64,000 nucleotides of DNA from Diorhabda sublineata (taxonomy: Eukaryota > Arthropoda > Insecta > Coleoptera > Chrysomelidae): assembly GCF_026230105.1 (NCBI RefSeq), contig NC_079478.1, forward strand, positions 29,341,653-29,405,652, given 5' to 3'. Numbering within the stretch: position 1 is the first letter of the stretch; each line of letters starts with the position of its first letter. Both the position numbers and the translations under genes were made by a program. The notes under the pieces were generated by a model. The model did not search any database. It was given only the letters and a program-made list of their open reading frames with translations, and was not told the origin of the DNA. Of this stretch, positions 36,890 to 49,017 are shown piece after piece.

Positions 36890-37970
36890 GTACAAAAATG
36901 TCAACATTTTTTGATGGTTGGAGAAAAAAATAATATTTTAGAGACTTAACGTCAGTGTTATGCCAAGAAAACTAAGAAAAGTCACTTTTTTCGTGACGTC
37001 TTCGAAAAATTCTGCATCATTTAATTGACATTTGTCGATAAATTAACTAGACACGTCTAAGAATAGGAAATTTTTTTTCCCCAAATTTATTTTCTATTAT
37101 TGAATTACATTTAGTATTAGACTCTATTGATTTTGCACATCTAACTTGCATTGCTTTGTCAATTTATCAAAATCTGCAAAGCAGGAAATTTCGTGATATG
37201 GCACTCAATTAGCACTTAATTTTCCGCATATTGTTTTTTCTCTCTGTTCATATTGTTCTGCTAACTTTAGTGACATTTTACATTCAATATTAATATCAAT
37301 TATAATTTTTAGTTCTAATCATGCAAAGTTAGTTTTGAAAAAATGCCATAAAATTAACCCTACGTTTTAAGATTATTTTTATACCACGAATTACTTCTCA
37401 CTTTTCAGTTTGATTGATTATAGAATCGTGTTTTACAGATATTTTCAAACTATAAATTATTCCAATACAAAAATAGCGGAGTATCGACATTGCCTTTTGA
37501 ACTGATAAAACCAAGTTTCATATTTCGTTATTTTATACTATAGATGAAAAAAAACTGAAGTCACTTCTTCATCATTAAGAAACGAATATTAAACAGCTCA
37601 TTTCCTTTTGTTTCGTTAGTAGTAAATGTTTTATACCCAGTCAGTATAAAATTCCGCAACTCATTACGTGGGATACAGACAGCTGTAATTGTAAAGGAAA
37701 TGGATACCCTTCACATTTTCAAGTTTTTTGAGCTATTTTGCATGAAGTTTAGTTTTAAAATTATCTTACGACATCCCGGAATTTCATACAATGAGAAGCT
37801 TTGAGAAATGGTGTCTATGACGTTATATTCTTACACTACGCTGGTTTTCGTGTATGGTGAGATTAGTAAAACTAAACCGGTATTAAGAGTATTTTCATTA
37901 TACATGGAGCTGAAAAAATTATCCTAATTACAGTTGGGTTGTCTACAGGGATGTAGGGATGTAGATTTCA
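36890..37970. other. Intronic sequence, nothing recognised
   Basis: AT-rich; no motif. Confidence 0.4.
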
Positions 37971-37974
37971 TGTT

Positions 37975-37976
<2 letters not shown>

Positions 37977-38017
<41 letters not shown>
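37977..38017. repeat. (TA)20 microsatellite
   Basis: An uninterrupted TA run of about 41 bases. Confidence 0.97.
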
Positions 38018-38018
<1 letters not shown>

Positions 38019-38128
38019 GCTACAGCTGGTGTTATAATGAATAATTTCATTGTTGATATTCAGGGAGAATTAGTTGACAGTAATGTTTATTATTACATAG
38101 CGACAATAAATGATTGAAATAATCAGTA

Positions 38129-38634
38129 CTAGCTTTTACCCGCGGCTTTGCTCGCATCGAATCCATTAAATAAGTTTCAGAAATCATTATAATAGAAAAG
38201 AACGAACTCTGTAGCTATATTAGAACCTGAGATATAGATCTTTGAATGTAGAAAAATTGCCAAAAATCCATAACTCCACATTGAATGTCCGCGCATAGCT
38301 CCTCTACAACTCCACCGATTTAAATGTTCAAACACTCAAAAGAAAGAGAATGTTTCAGCGAGTGTTCTTAAACCAAAACGAAGTCTCTATCTTGAATAGA
38401 ACCTGAGATATTGCGGATAGAACGTGTGTATGTGAAAAACTCCCATAAGTAATGTACAGGGGGATATCGCATTTGAGTATAACTTGAGAATGGTGAAAAT
38501 TAGATGAAATCCGATGGTTGATGGCTGATCTGTGCATCAATACCTTTCATAGCAACAAAAATTAAGCAAATCGGTTGGGTAGAACGCCTGAACGGACTCG
38601 GAATGGAAATCAATAATTTTTTTAATATATAAGA
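38129..38634 (-). mobile_element. Complete-ended non-autonomous Helitron, 506 bp
   Basis: Read on the minus strand it begins TCTTATATATTAAAA at 38634 and ends GCCGCGGGTAAAAGCTAG at 38129. It sits between A (5') and T (3'), the classic A|TC...CTAG|T Helitron boundary. The last 60 bp closely match the autonomous remnant at 36018 (both contain TTTAATGGATTCGATG before the GC-rich stem), so the same machinery could have moved it. No coding capacity. Confidence 0.85.
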
Positions 38635-38639
38635 TAATT

Positions 38640-40400
38640 TCTATAATTTTTAAGCCTTTATACATTATTAATCTTACTCTTAGGGGGATTTTATTTATTT
38701 ATTTGACGTACTGAAAAAAAAAGAATAGATTCTTATGATAATATAAATAAGGAAAATGAGAAACCTAATGGAATTTATCTTTTTACTTGACGCTAGAATA
38801 TCTATTAAATGATAAATACTAGAGATTACGACTTCGTGGAAAAAACCAATTGTTGAGAAAATGGGATAAAAGTTCCATTATTACATACATAACGTCTCCG
38901 ACAAACTTGACACTAGAAAATGTGGAAACTATTTTTTCCACTAACCATCCGACTGGATAGCATTAATTAAATCAGCACTTCCATTTGGATTTTAGCTGTT
39001 AGATGAAATCTAAAAATGTTTTGCGACAGTTGGACTCTTGAAAAATATTTTGCAAGGAAATATTAGGATAACTGGATCTCAATGCACGTCGCTCATATTA
39101 ATTATTTATTTTTAAATACTTGAACATTTGCCGAAAATGGTATAAACGTATCAATTTAATCAGTTTTTTCTCTGGCTGTCAGCTGATAGTATTTCGTTAG
39201 GTGCCACATACCCTTTCCAGTGGCAGAAAGGGTGAGAATCGTGTGGGAAAACTTGAAAATAATGAAGAATGGTGGTTATAGTATTTTTTCTGAAATACTT
39301 GGAAGTCATAAAACATACATACCAATTATGATATTGCTACCCACCAGGAGAGTAGAGTCACAAATGAATGTTCGTCAAAAGAGTTTTGAACGCATAACTA
39401 TTTCGTCGTACAGGATAAGTGAAGATGATGAACGTATATATTCAGAAAACTGATACACCACAAAATGTTTACTTGTAGTTCTTGCATCGTATCCTTAGAA
39501 ATAGTCATTGAAAATCCATCTTATTAACCTAATTTGGCAATAGGTCATTTCCGGTTATTCTATAAATGTTTATATTATCTATATTTCATGACAGAAGCTT
39601 AAATATTTGAAAAATTCATCGATTTTGGAAAGCTTTCGAAGAAATTATTTCTTTTAAACTATTACATTGTGGAAGATTCAATTAATGTAGGTGCTGATTA
39701 CTCATGAGCGTGAATTATTGTTTAAAATTACTTTTTTGTATCCTAAAATATTCGGTATATAATTGATAAATTGAACTAATGAAGTGCCACCGATTTCAAT
39801 ACCGTTTGCTTAGCATCCGTAATATTGAGGCATGACATTATCCCGGTATAATCCATAGCTTTCCTTGATTTTCCAGCTTGCTTGACAACGGGCGGACTGA
39901 AAGAAGTTTTTCCTTTATGTAGATGGACTGATTTCGTCTTCACGACGTGATTGAAGGGACCTCTAGTTCGATGCTTCTCACAGGAAGCAATTTTTCGCAT
40001 GGCCGCCTATTAATCCTTCACATAAACTTCATGTATTTCCCCTTAAAATCCTGTCCTGTGAGGATAAGATTCGGAACGTATAATTTATGGTGTATTTTTT
40101 TCTCTTTACTCCCACCTCACTGAATCCGATAACGTGCGATTCCATAAATTCCTGTGTTAGCCGATTTCAACAAGATTTTTTCTCACGCAACTTTCATGAA
40201 AGTTGATTTATGTAAAAAAGATTTCAATGAATGAGACTGTTTTAATTTGTGATATTGAAACATAGATCCTTAAAAAAGTATAAATGACAATAAAAAAGCA
40301 TCAGAATCAAAATATGAGACAGAACTATAAAAATTAGTGAGAATTTATAAAATATATAATTAATGTTGTGAATATAAACATAGAAGGCGCCTTTGACAAG
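38640..40400. other. Intronic sequence, no feature identified
   Basis: Two frames stand out by length and composition, 39220-39453 (+) and 39776-40000 (-). The latter is basic, Ser/Lys-rich, with local GC above the surroundings. Neither matches a family I know. They could be transposon remnants. Confidence 0.35.
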
Positions 40401-40419
40401 TAGATAGAGCAACCTCCAG

Positions 40420-40990
40420 ATGGATGGAACAAGGGCAAGACACCATTTGAAGAAAATAACTGCAAACAGGGGATGTCCACAAGGGAAAGTCGCATCCCCA
40501 TTTATGTGGGGCTTAGTAATAGACGAACTCTTATGCGTGTTGACTGAACTCGACATACTCTGTCAAGGATATGCGGACAAAATAGTTTTAAACGGAAAAG
40601 GATGCTTTTAGTATACACTCCGTGACATAGTTCAAAGAGAACTTAACTATACAAAAAAGTGGTGTTGATCGGTGAGGCTAAACGTCTACTGAAAAAGACC
40701 TACCTAAGTTCCTTCACTTTGCAGAGAGGAATTGGAGTTGTATCCTAGAGATCCTAAGGTGAATGTACATGCCAATTGTGAGACCAATCATCACATATGG
40801 GGTAGTGGTTTGGAGTCTTAGAACAGTAGGAATATCACGAGAAACAATCTCTCAAAAGTACAAAGACTGGACCCATGAAATCTTGCCTAACAGCTGCACT
40901 AGAAGTGATTCTTAATCTCCACCTTCTCATATAGTATTAGAAAGCATGGCACAGAATAACATGAATGAATTGCCAGCAGTTATTACATCT
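40420..40990 (+). pseudogene. R1/Jockey-like LINE reverse-transcriptase fragment
   Basis: ITANRGCPQGKVASPFMWGL, VIDELL, ILCQGYADKIVLNGKGCF (40447-40610), then KKWC and RLNVY. After frameshifts come IWGSGLES, NLSKVQRLDP and a degenerate LEV-LNL-LL string (40740-40960). Known: GCPQGGVLSPLLW-L---ELL, then GYADDIV, are RT motifs B and C (the catalytic YADD). Here YADD has become YADK, so the second catalytic Asp is lost. The following KVQRL and LE-LL-L-PL strings are the thumb. This supports an R1/Jockey-clade element. Confidence 0.75.
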
Positions 40991-41119
40991 TTTGTCGGTT
41001 ATAATAGATTACCATGATTATATCAGCAGTAATTTTTTGTGAAAGTAAATTCTCTCAAGTTTCTATCAGTGTGCAGAAACTTTACAGCAAATAATTGAGT
41101 TTTTGCCACAAACATCCTT

Positions 41120-41880
41120 CTATTTTGTACAGGCTTATAGTGGGTCCAATAATCACGTACGGGGACGTGGGCTACTATTACTTATCTGAAAACCATGAGA
41201 ATTAATCTTCATAATTTGCAAACATTCCAAACGGCTGCTGCACTAGAATCTTAATTAAATATCCTACCTATTCATATATTACAAACGCGGAGAAAAAACT
41301 TAAAATGATTAGAGAAGGAGATAATTCAAGATTGCCTTCAGAATGTGATCAAATCTGGGCTATGCCTCAGGACGAAATACCGAAAAAGTTTGGGAGAAAA
41401 TTATCTTAAAAGAGTATATGGAATCACAAAATATTAGAAATAAGCAGAAATACAATCAAATGGGATACATATAACTCCAAAAAAGTAGATAAACTGCAAT
41501 GGAATTGTACAGACTCAGAAGCAAACACTATAAAAGCTTATGTAATACAGAAATCATTTTTCGGTATAAATATTTATCGGAAAATGTATTTAGTCCAATT
41601 TACAAACAAATTATCACAGACATCATCATCATAATCTTGTCGAACAACCAAACAGTATTTAGGGTTGCTTTCAATATCATAAGCTGTTTGACAGATTTGC
41701 TTGAGTAAGAGCGGATAAATCCTCTATATAACTTAAACCCATCCCGTAATCGCCACAAGGGATTGTAAAACAGAAATACATACTGGAGAAGGAGATAGAT
41801 AGAACAAATCAATTACTAGGAGAATCTATTGGGGTTGAGAAAGGTATATATATACTCTTGGGAATCTATGATCTTGATAA
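41120..41880 (+). pseudogene. R1/Jockey-like LINE, second C-terminal fragment
   Basis: SYGTWATITYLKTMRI, then LQTFQTAAALES, a stop, LNILPIHILQTRRKNLK (41150-41305) resembles the LQ---AAALE-LLNLPPLHI---- segment after RT. Further on are ILEKEIDRTNQLLGESIGVE (41780-41840) and a matching string to the fragment at 0.54-0.85 kb. It repeats the thumb segment already present at 40.9 kb, so two partial copies lie side by side. Confidence 0.55.
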
Positions 41881-41899
41881 TCTACTAAATATATCAACC

Positions 41900-43140
41900 T
41901 TAATATTAACAAGATAATGTCTATGAAATTTTTTCGAAGTGTGAACAACTACAGAGTACTACACTTGTGGCGTATAAAATGGATAATGAAGATCTTTCTG
42001 ATATAAAGATTGGGATTTATAGTGAATAATGTTTTATGTAGATAATAAGAGGCCCCAATGAACAGCAAAAAAAGGTAATATACTTATGGGCTCGGTTTAA
42101 TACTAAGTTATATTTTCTGAGCTACAATCATTAAATTATCCAGTAAACAAAATTTTTTATGATCAAGAAGGAAGTCGTAATTTGCAAACCAATTGTTTTC
42201 TTCGAGTTCTAATCCAAGGTTTCATAAATTTTCATTCAGTTCCTCGAGGAACTGAGAATCAGAAGGTAAGATTGGAAAAGTTGAGAAAGCCATCAAAGGT
42301 AACTTACTTTATTAAGATTTCATCCTCGTTGTTGAATTATTATTAGTAACAGTGATAAAACAATATTTATTGAAACGTTGAAGAATATATTCTGAAGGCA
42401 AAACAATTACTTTATTTACATTGGAGGGATTTTCATAAAATGGAGATGTCTTTGAACGACATGCTTTTCTTCACAACAAATACTTTAAAATTCGTTTTCT
42501 ATAGAGTTTGACGGTAACCTATTTGAAATAATGAATCTCTTGTTATCGGTATGTTTATGATCGATAGAAGAGCTCGAATAACAATCTAAATGAATATTGA
42601 GATTGTTAAAGGAAAACAACACACGATAAAATTGGGGGAGAAAAAATAATTAGTGAAAATTGCGAAGGACTTTTTGTATTTGAATAATATGAGATCTAAC
42701 TGACTAAGTTAAAAATACGAACACGTCGAAGTTTATACAGACTAAAAGGTACTGAAACAAACATGGTGGAATTAATTGAGTTATAAGAGCATTGAAATCA
42801 AATTAACCACTTTTTGTTTTTCCATTTTTCATTAACATTAGTATTTCGTTCCAGAATGTTGTTAGTTCAGATTGTTCTATTCGCTTGCACCCCAAGCAAT
42901 TGCTGTGTGGTTTTCGTTTCAAACTACTTGATTGTATCTTTCGTTTACTACCCACTTCATTGCTCTGTTGTGCTACATTATTTCTACATTTGCCAACCAA
43001 ATATATTATTAAATTTCTGGTTTTTTCTTAGCAATGCTTGTTCTAGTCTTCACCCTATTATTTTATCATAGTCTGTCTCGTCCATAAATATATTAAATGA
43101 CATATAAAATAGTTAGTAATCGTGAATTTATCACATTTTT
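41900..43140. other. Intronic sequence, nothing recognised
   Basis: AT-rich; no motif or repeat boundary. Confidence 0.4.
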
Positions 43141-43149
43141 TTGTGTATT

Positions 43150-43400
43150 AGTATTACAGGATTACGTAACTAATTATACAAGGGTGTTCCAGGACTTGAT
43201 GCAAAAAAATTGGAAGTTAGTAGAAGACGTAAAAATAATACTGTCACACGGACAAAACTTCTCATACGACCCCTCGTTTCTGAGTAATACACCTTTAAAG
43301 ATGAGAAATCAGAACTTCTATTTAATATAGTTTCCAAATTATACATTTTTTATATGTCACAGCATTATTTTCACGTAATTACTCACTTCCGGATATTTTG
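43150..43400 (+). repeat. 5' fragment of the transposon family at 13.1-13.9 kb
   Basis: Contains ACAAGGGTGTTCCAGGACTT, then GATGCAAAAAA and ACGACCCCTCGTTTCTGAGT. The latter two correspond inversely to TTTGCATCAAGCACCC and AACTCAGAAACGAGGGATCG at 13.77-13.86 kb. Both also carry ATATNNCACAGCATT-type sequence. This is the non-coding 5' part; orientation is opposite to the 13 kb copy. Confidence 0.55.
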
Positions 43401-44440
43401 CTGCAGAATACCAGAAGACCCTATATAAAATGATTGAACTCATACTCTTAATCAAATGGTCAATTTCTGCTTGAGGTATCCCATCCCTGGAGTATGTTAA
43501 GGTTAAAAGTAGTAATCTTTTTTTCATAATATTCCTACGTATTCTATTGGTAATAGATTTGAATTCCTATGGAAAAAGGTCGATATATCGACTCGATTTT
43601 CCCAAAAATGAGCCAACATAGTTATAGGTTGCAAAATTTCCTGGATGTAATGCAAGGTAGTCTGTACTGTGTATCGAGGCCAATCGATTATTTTGGTTTC
43701 TAGTTTTATGATGGTCTCAAATAGGTAAAAACTTGTGATTCGGCAATAAACACTTCGCAATTTTTTCGGTTTGTGATGTTCTGAAAACCATTGGTCTACA
43801 AATCATTTAAAGTGCGTTAATTATTGTGCCATATCCTGAACCTCTATGTGACAAAAATTGGGTGTTAACAATCGTAAGTGGGGGTCTATAAAAGTTTATT
43901 TGGTTTCGATGGTGAAGAACTAAAATATTGGTTTGACTTCTCCTATCAATATAAATTAGTTGATTCTATTATCAAATAATTAACCCTTTCAAGCAATCAA
44001 TTCAAACTGTTTTTTTGAAAACTGTTATTTCGTCGTTGAAACTCAGCAACAACGCAAGATTCACTTTTTTTCGACATTTGAAAACTGGTGGTAATGTAGC
44101 TGCTGGGGGTCGTCCACCGCACCCAGCAAAATTTTGAAAGTGGTTTATTAAACAAAAAAGTTCCATAACCAAAAATATTTTACTACTTTTTTCATACTGT
44201 ACGTCTTCGTAGTTCTATTAGCCAAACTATCGCAAGTTTACAAATTCGCTAAACTCTCGTTTTTTTTTAAGCTAAGTATTATTAATAAATTATTCGGCCA
44301 TCACATGCAAATTGAAGCTAGTTATTCATTTTGTGAGAGAGAAATCTGTAGATATGGTTGAGAAATTGTTCGTTACATCCTATCTTGGAATCAAATATTC
44401 TTAAAAATTATTTCTAACGAAGAATAATGTTGCTAATAAT
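43400..44440. other. Intronic sequence, nothing recognised
   Basis: No motif seen. Confidence 0.4.
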
Positions 44441-44660
44441 GAAGAAGCCTTGTCTCTCCAAATTGTCTGGCGAGTCCTTTTGCAGTCTCCTAGGTCATGC
44501 TTCCTTTAGTTCATAGAGGTTCTCTAAAATTGGAGAATTCTCTGGACATTGAACCGTCTTTCACGTGTCCTGTGATTAGAACTACCAGAGCCTCCACCTC
44601 CCCTTTACTCCAAAGCTGAGGGGTGATCTTACCTATGCTGAGTTTTGCTTGTCTTTAGTC
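44440..44660 (-). pseudogene. Possible LINE RNase H fragment
   Basis: A GC-richer patch. On the minus strand one frame reads LVVLITGHVKDGSMSREFSN, like the LLTGHC-LN-HL--LG segment at the end of Jockey-type ORF2. The match is short and surrounded by frameshifts. Confidence 0.3.
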
Positions 44661-45860
44661 ATACGGCTGGACCCATGTCAATTTCTTACGGCTTAATTTG
44701 CAAGTATAGCATTTTAATTAGCAATATTTAGAGTAAATGGCAAATATTATACAAATATTCAAATTGACACAAAAGTATATAGAATAGAATTATAATACAC
44801 CCTGTGCAGTAGCCAATATCTAAATATTTTCATATACAGTTACCCGACTAGACAGCATCATTCACGTCGTCATTCGTCAGTCCTTCAGTACTTAATATGT
44901 AAGTTTTAAACAACATTTCCATGATCAAAATTCATATCCCATATTAGTGTGACGAATGATGTAAATCCAACTTTATCTCGAAACTAAATCCTTCGTTCTA
45001 TTTGTATTAGTGAACAATTTCACCACCATAGTTACATGGTCACAAATAACAATGCTAAAGGCTGAATTTTGACAATTATTAGTGGTAGCTATCAAATTAC
45101 TTGCACGAATTCCACATTTTGCCTATTAATTACGGTTACACGTGCCCTATATTATGCTGGAACTAATTTGTTTGTTTTTCATAATGAGTTTTATGTTCAA
45201 CACTCCCCGTTGATGTTTTCAATGGAACTATTATATATCACGGCATTTTGCAGCTAATGAAGACAAATTATATATACCTGGTTTATTGTTTTCGAATATT
45301 TTAATGGAATCAAACGATAAAGTATCTTTCAAAACATTTAGATGAAAGGAACACCCCAGTTTTTTTCCATATACCGACCCAACTCGTTCTAACCGCTAAA
45401 AATCACTTACTAGGGTGATAAAAATGAATATAAAGTTACTTTTTAGCATCATAGTAAAAATAGCATTTCCAAACGCCATCATGGAATAAAATATTTCAAC
45501 TTTCCGCTATTCGAATTGCTAAAACTTGTGTGTAATCAATATTCCGATCACGATATTTATATTACTGAGAGCAATAAAAATTGTCAGAAATACCTACTAG
45601 TCTAGGGAACAACTTTTTCTTAAAAGGAATATTATATTGACCCACGAATTTTTTTTCTATATTCTCTAGTAAGTTCCGCTGCAGCTGGAGACGCAGCCTG
45701 TAAATACTGCTAAGCATATTAGAAAATGTAATCTTTTACGCTAATAAAATTTTTGCGAAAAAGTGTTGGAAATTTCAATTTTACGGAAATATCAAAAATT
45801 TTGTTCATATTGTAAGTGTAAATAAAATTTTTACTCTGTCGATTCCAGCAAACCGCACTT
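44660..45860. other. Intronic sequence, nothing recognised
   Basis: AT-rich; no motif. Confidence 0.4.
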
Positions 45861-45864
45861 CAAT

Positions 45865-46012
45865 ATTGTTAATGTTCATACTGAAAAAACCATTTAAACT
45901 ACCATTGTACCAACACTCACAATAACACATAAGACGATAACTTGGTTAGAAACGTGCGTCAGAAAGTGTAATTGTGAGTAATGTGGTAGTGTAAACAGTG
46001 TGTTCAGTATGT
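45865..46012. repeat. Palindromic module, both arms
   Basis: TTCATACTGAAAAAACCATTTAAACTACC... faces ...GTGGTAGTGTAAACAGTGTG, with CAACACTCACAATAACACA opposite AGTGTAATTGTGAGTAATG. The centre has AGACGATAACTTGGTTAGAA and CGTGCGTCAG. A shortened palindrome of the same module as at 26.1 kb. Confidence 0.75.
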
Positions 46013-46019
46013 ATAGCGA

Positions 46020-46700
46020 TAGGTTGCAGCTTGAAATTAAAATGGTTACCGGGTTCCAGTCAGCAGCAGCGTTAAGTTTGCCAGGTGTAAACAGGTATAT
46101 CATTATTAATTATTGACACTCGCCTGTTTTTTTTAATTTGATTCAAAATTGAAGGTCTATCTATACTCTTAACGAAAATCCATGTTTGCCAGTTGGGAAA
46201 CAGCCGCAATTGGAGGTTCCAATGCTTTGAACATAAATATTAGAGGATAATTATAGCATAAAAAAATACCTGTTTCTATTTGAATAGTTGTACAAAATAT
46301 TAGATTCATATTTTTCAATTGTTTATTCAATGTTCAAAATATTTCTGTTTTTATTGTATTCGACTCATGTTTATGTTTTTCGTGGTTAGGTTAGGTTAGA
46401 TATGCATTTAGACAAACTATTTATTTAGAATAATGATGCATTATTTATGCACCGGCTATTTAGGAAATACACCAGTACGGACCATCTATAATCAGCAACT
46501 AAGATGTACCAAACTAATTATATTTGTCTATAACTTAAATCGTGCGGTTTGATAAGAGATGGAGTAACATGTATAATATTACATCATTCCAATATTCCGA
46601 ACCTGCGTTGGAAAGCTACTGTTATTTTACGTCTTTTCAGTATATGTCATTCATTTGAAGCGTTAACAATAATAATTTTTTTTCACTTGATTATATCGAA
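46020..46700. other. Intronic sequence; short telomere-like run
   Basis: GGTTAGGTTAGGTTAG at 46385-46400 has three TTAGG units. Otherwise nothing recognised before the mariner coding region. Confidence 0.4.
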
Positions 46701-46759
46701 TTTTGTTCCTGGAAAAGTGTTTTTGCGGGAAGTTTTTCTTCATTACTTTAATATGAAGA

Positions 46760-47745
46760 AAAAATGCTACCAAAAGTCATGGTATTTTGGTGGAAGTTCA
46801 TGGTGAACATGCTCTAGCTGAGCGAATGTGCCAAAAGTGGTTTGCACGATTTAAAAGTGGTGATGTTGGCTTGGAAGACGATAAACGTCCTGGGCAGCCA
46901 AGAAAGTTTTAAGATGAAGAACTAGAAGCATTACTCGATGAAGATTGTTATCAAACACAAGAAAAACTTGCATAATCTTTGGGTGTCACTCAAGCAGCCA
47001 TTTCCAAACGTTTAAGTAGCTGGATATATTCAAAAGCTAGGAAATTGGGTTCCACATCAACTCAAACCGAGAGAAGTCGAAAGCCGGTCTTGCATGTCTG
47101 AAATGCTGCTGGAATGACACAGAAGAAAGTCATTTTTGCATCGGATTGTTACTATTGATGAAAAATGGGTCCATTACGACAATCCCAAACGCAAAAATCA
47201 TATGTGAAATCCGGCCAACTAGTCAATTCAACGGCAAAGCCGAATTTCCATGGCGTGAATGTAATGCTCTCTATTTGGTGGGATAATAAGGGTGTACTGT
47301 ATTATGAGCCGCTAAATCCGGGTGAAACCATCAATGGAGAACGCTATCGAACACAATTAATCCATTTGAAGAGAGCAGTAGTCGAAAAACGCCCAGAATA
47401 TGCGACCAGACACGAGGCAATAATTTTCCTTCATGACAACGCTCGGCCCCACGCTGCTACTACGGTCAAGAACTATTTGGAAAACAGTGGATGAGAAGTT
47501 TTACCTCACCCGCCTCATATCCTAGACCTTGCCTCTTCTGACTACCATTTGTTCCGGTTGATGCAGAACGTCCTCACTGGAATACGGTTCACATCAGAGC
47601 AAGATATCAAAAATTAGCTTGATTTATTCTTGACTGTCAAGCCGGCGCAGTTCTTTTGGGATGGGATCCGTAAATTGCCAGAAAGATGGGAAAAGGTCAT
47701 AGCTTCAAATGTTTTTCTTAAATTAACGTTCAAATTTTGAGAAAA
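46760..47745 (+). pseudogene. Mariner transposase, nearly full length but broken
   Basis: In order: EHALAERMCQKWFARFKSGD and VGLEDDKRPGQPRKF (46807-46905), the first HTH and linker; LGVTQAAISKRL (46980-47015), the second HTH; VTIDEKWVHYDNPKRK (47148-47195), with the first catalytic Asp at 47157; IWWDNKGVLYYEPLNPGETI, NGERY; EAIIFLHDNARPHAATTVKN, with the second Asp at 47435; LASSDYHLFRLMQNVLTGIR, with the third Asp at 47540. The second and third Asp are separated by 34 residues, the DD34D spacing of mariner. At least four in-frame stops (TAA, TGA) and frameshifts disable it. The length (about 985 bp of about 1050) is close to normal. TIRs were not identified. Inside the 32.3 kb intron, on the opposite strand to the host gene. 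Confidence 0.88.
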
Positions 47746-47749
47746 ACCG

Positions 47750-48720
47750 CAAGAATTAAGTTATAGACATTTGTTATTAGTTCAAGATAAATTGTTCAGT
47801 AAATTAACTTATCAACTGTTCTTCTGGAGTAGAAACTAATATTTTGATTATTATATTTCGTACAGTTGAAACGATTAGACCTAAGTAATATACTCATTCC
47901 TCACTAAAAATATTTGTGATTTGGTTTTCCCGTTGGCGCGTATTTAATTCACTCAACAATGAAAAAAGTACATAGATATTATTCATGATGTATTTTAGAC
48001 GTTCAAGAATAACTGCCTATGGACTTAATTTTTTTTCAAGTTTATTGTGAGATCAATTCTAAACTTAGATGAATACTATAATTTCAGTATTTAACGAACA
48101 TATACTTTTGTTGTGTGCTGCCATGCTTTGTACTTATATACAGCACATGACAATGCCCAACTTAGTTCGAGCGAGGGCAACTGACAACCATGGTGTTAGT
48201 GAAATGAAACGCAACTAAATTAGTTTCTTTTTAAGTGCGCGTGTGTAGCGTCCTACGTTTTTGCCTGTCAACTCTAACGTTGCGGCTGACTGAGTGTTGG
48301 CAATCATCCTAATTGACCAAACAATATATAGTTGCATGTTGAATTACCTAATTAATTATACTAAAATAAACTACTGGTAATTGCGGCTAAGTTTTTATAG
48401 GCAACCTATCGCTAGTCCATTGTATACTTTCAATACATTCATTTAAACAATCTGCCGAATCGAGCGGTGGGATCTTAGACCATAAGAGGTAAGGCAAATA
48501 CGGATTAACTTTAACGATTTGTATCTTAAAAAGTCTGGAATGAAAATTGCGCTAGTGATAAACATGTTTGCTAGAATCTTGTATGAGATTGCAAAACTCC
48601 TCGGGTAATCCTCAGCAAGACTTCTTACAGACCCTGGGGCAAATATATAAAAGGTAAAACGATACAGCTGTAAAAAATCGTCATGGAGAAACAAACTTAA
48701 TGTTGCGAAAAAATATTTAG
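47750..48720. other. Intronic sequence, nothing recognised
   Basis: A somewhat GC-richer patch at 48110-48310 has no open frame or motif I recognise. Confidence 0.4.
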
Positions 48721-48744
48721 GTCTGAATAAATTTACTAGAGCAT

Positions 48745-48975
48745 TTTGAATTGATAAAGCCGTGCAATTTCATGCATGGTCAACATATTGCATGTCGCTT
48801 GACATTAAGCAAGTCTCTCTCCATTGCATTATGGCTGCCACTAACAAAAATTCCATTGTAAAAGCAAACAAATTCTTAATCTAAATTTTTGTTCAATAAG
48901 TGGTCGGTGAAGCGCTGTCAATAATTATATCTGCTGCTGTCTTACTTCTAGAGCTTGATGGATAGGGTGGTTGTT
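48745..48975. repeat. Partial older copy of the Harbinger-like element
   Basis: Shares ATTGCATGTCGCTTGACATT, GCATTATGGCTGCCACTAAC and ATATCTGCTGCTGTCTTACT with the element at 49018-49513, in the same orientation. It forms an imperfect direct repeat with it. Its own ends are not clear. Confidence 0.65.
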
Positions 48976-49017
48976 AAGCCAAAAGCTACTAGATTTACGC
49001 TATGAAAATGACACTAA

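Noticed and set aside
39776..40000. Basic 74-codon frame, GC-richer than its surroundings
   Set aside because: No splice sites, domain or family pattern could be recognised, so it is not called as a gene. It could be a transposon scrap.
46385..46400. TTAGG repeats suggesting telomeric DNA
   Set aside because: Only three units in the middle of an intron; a chance or interstitial trace.
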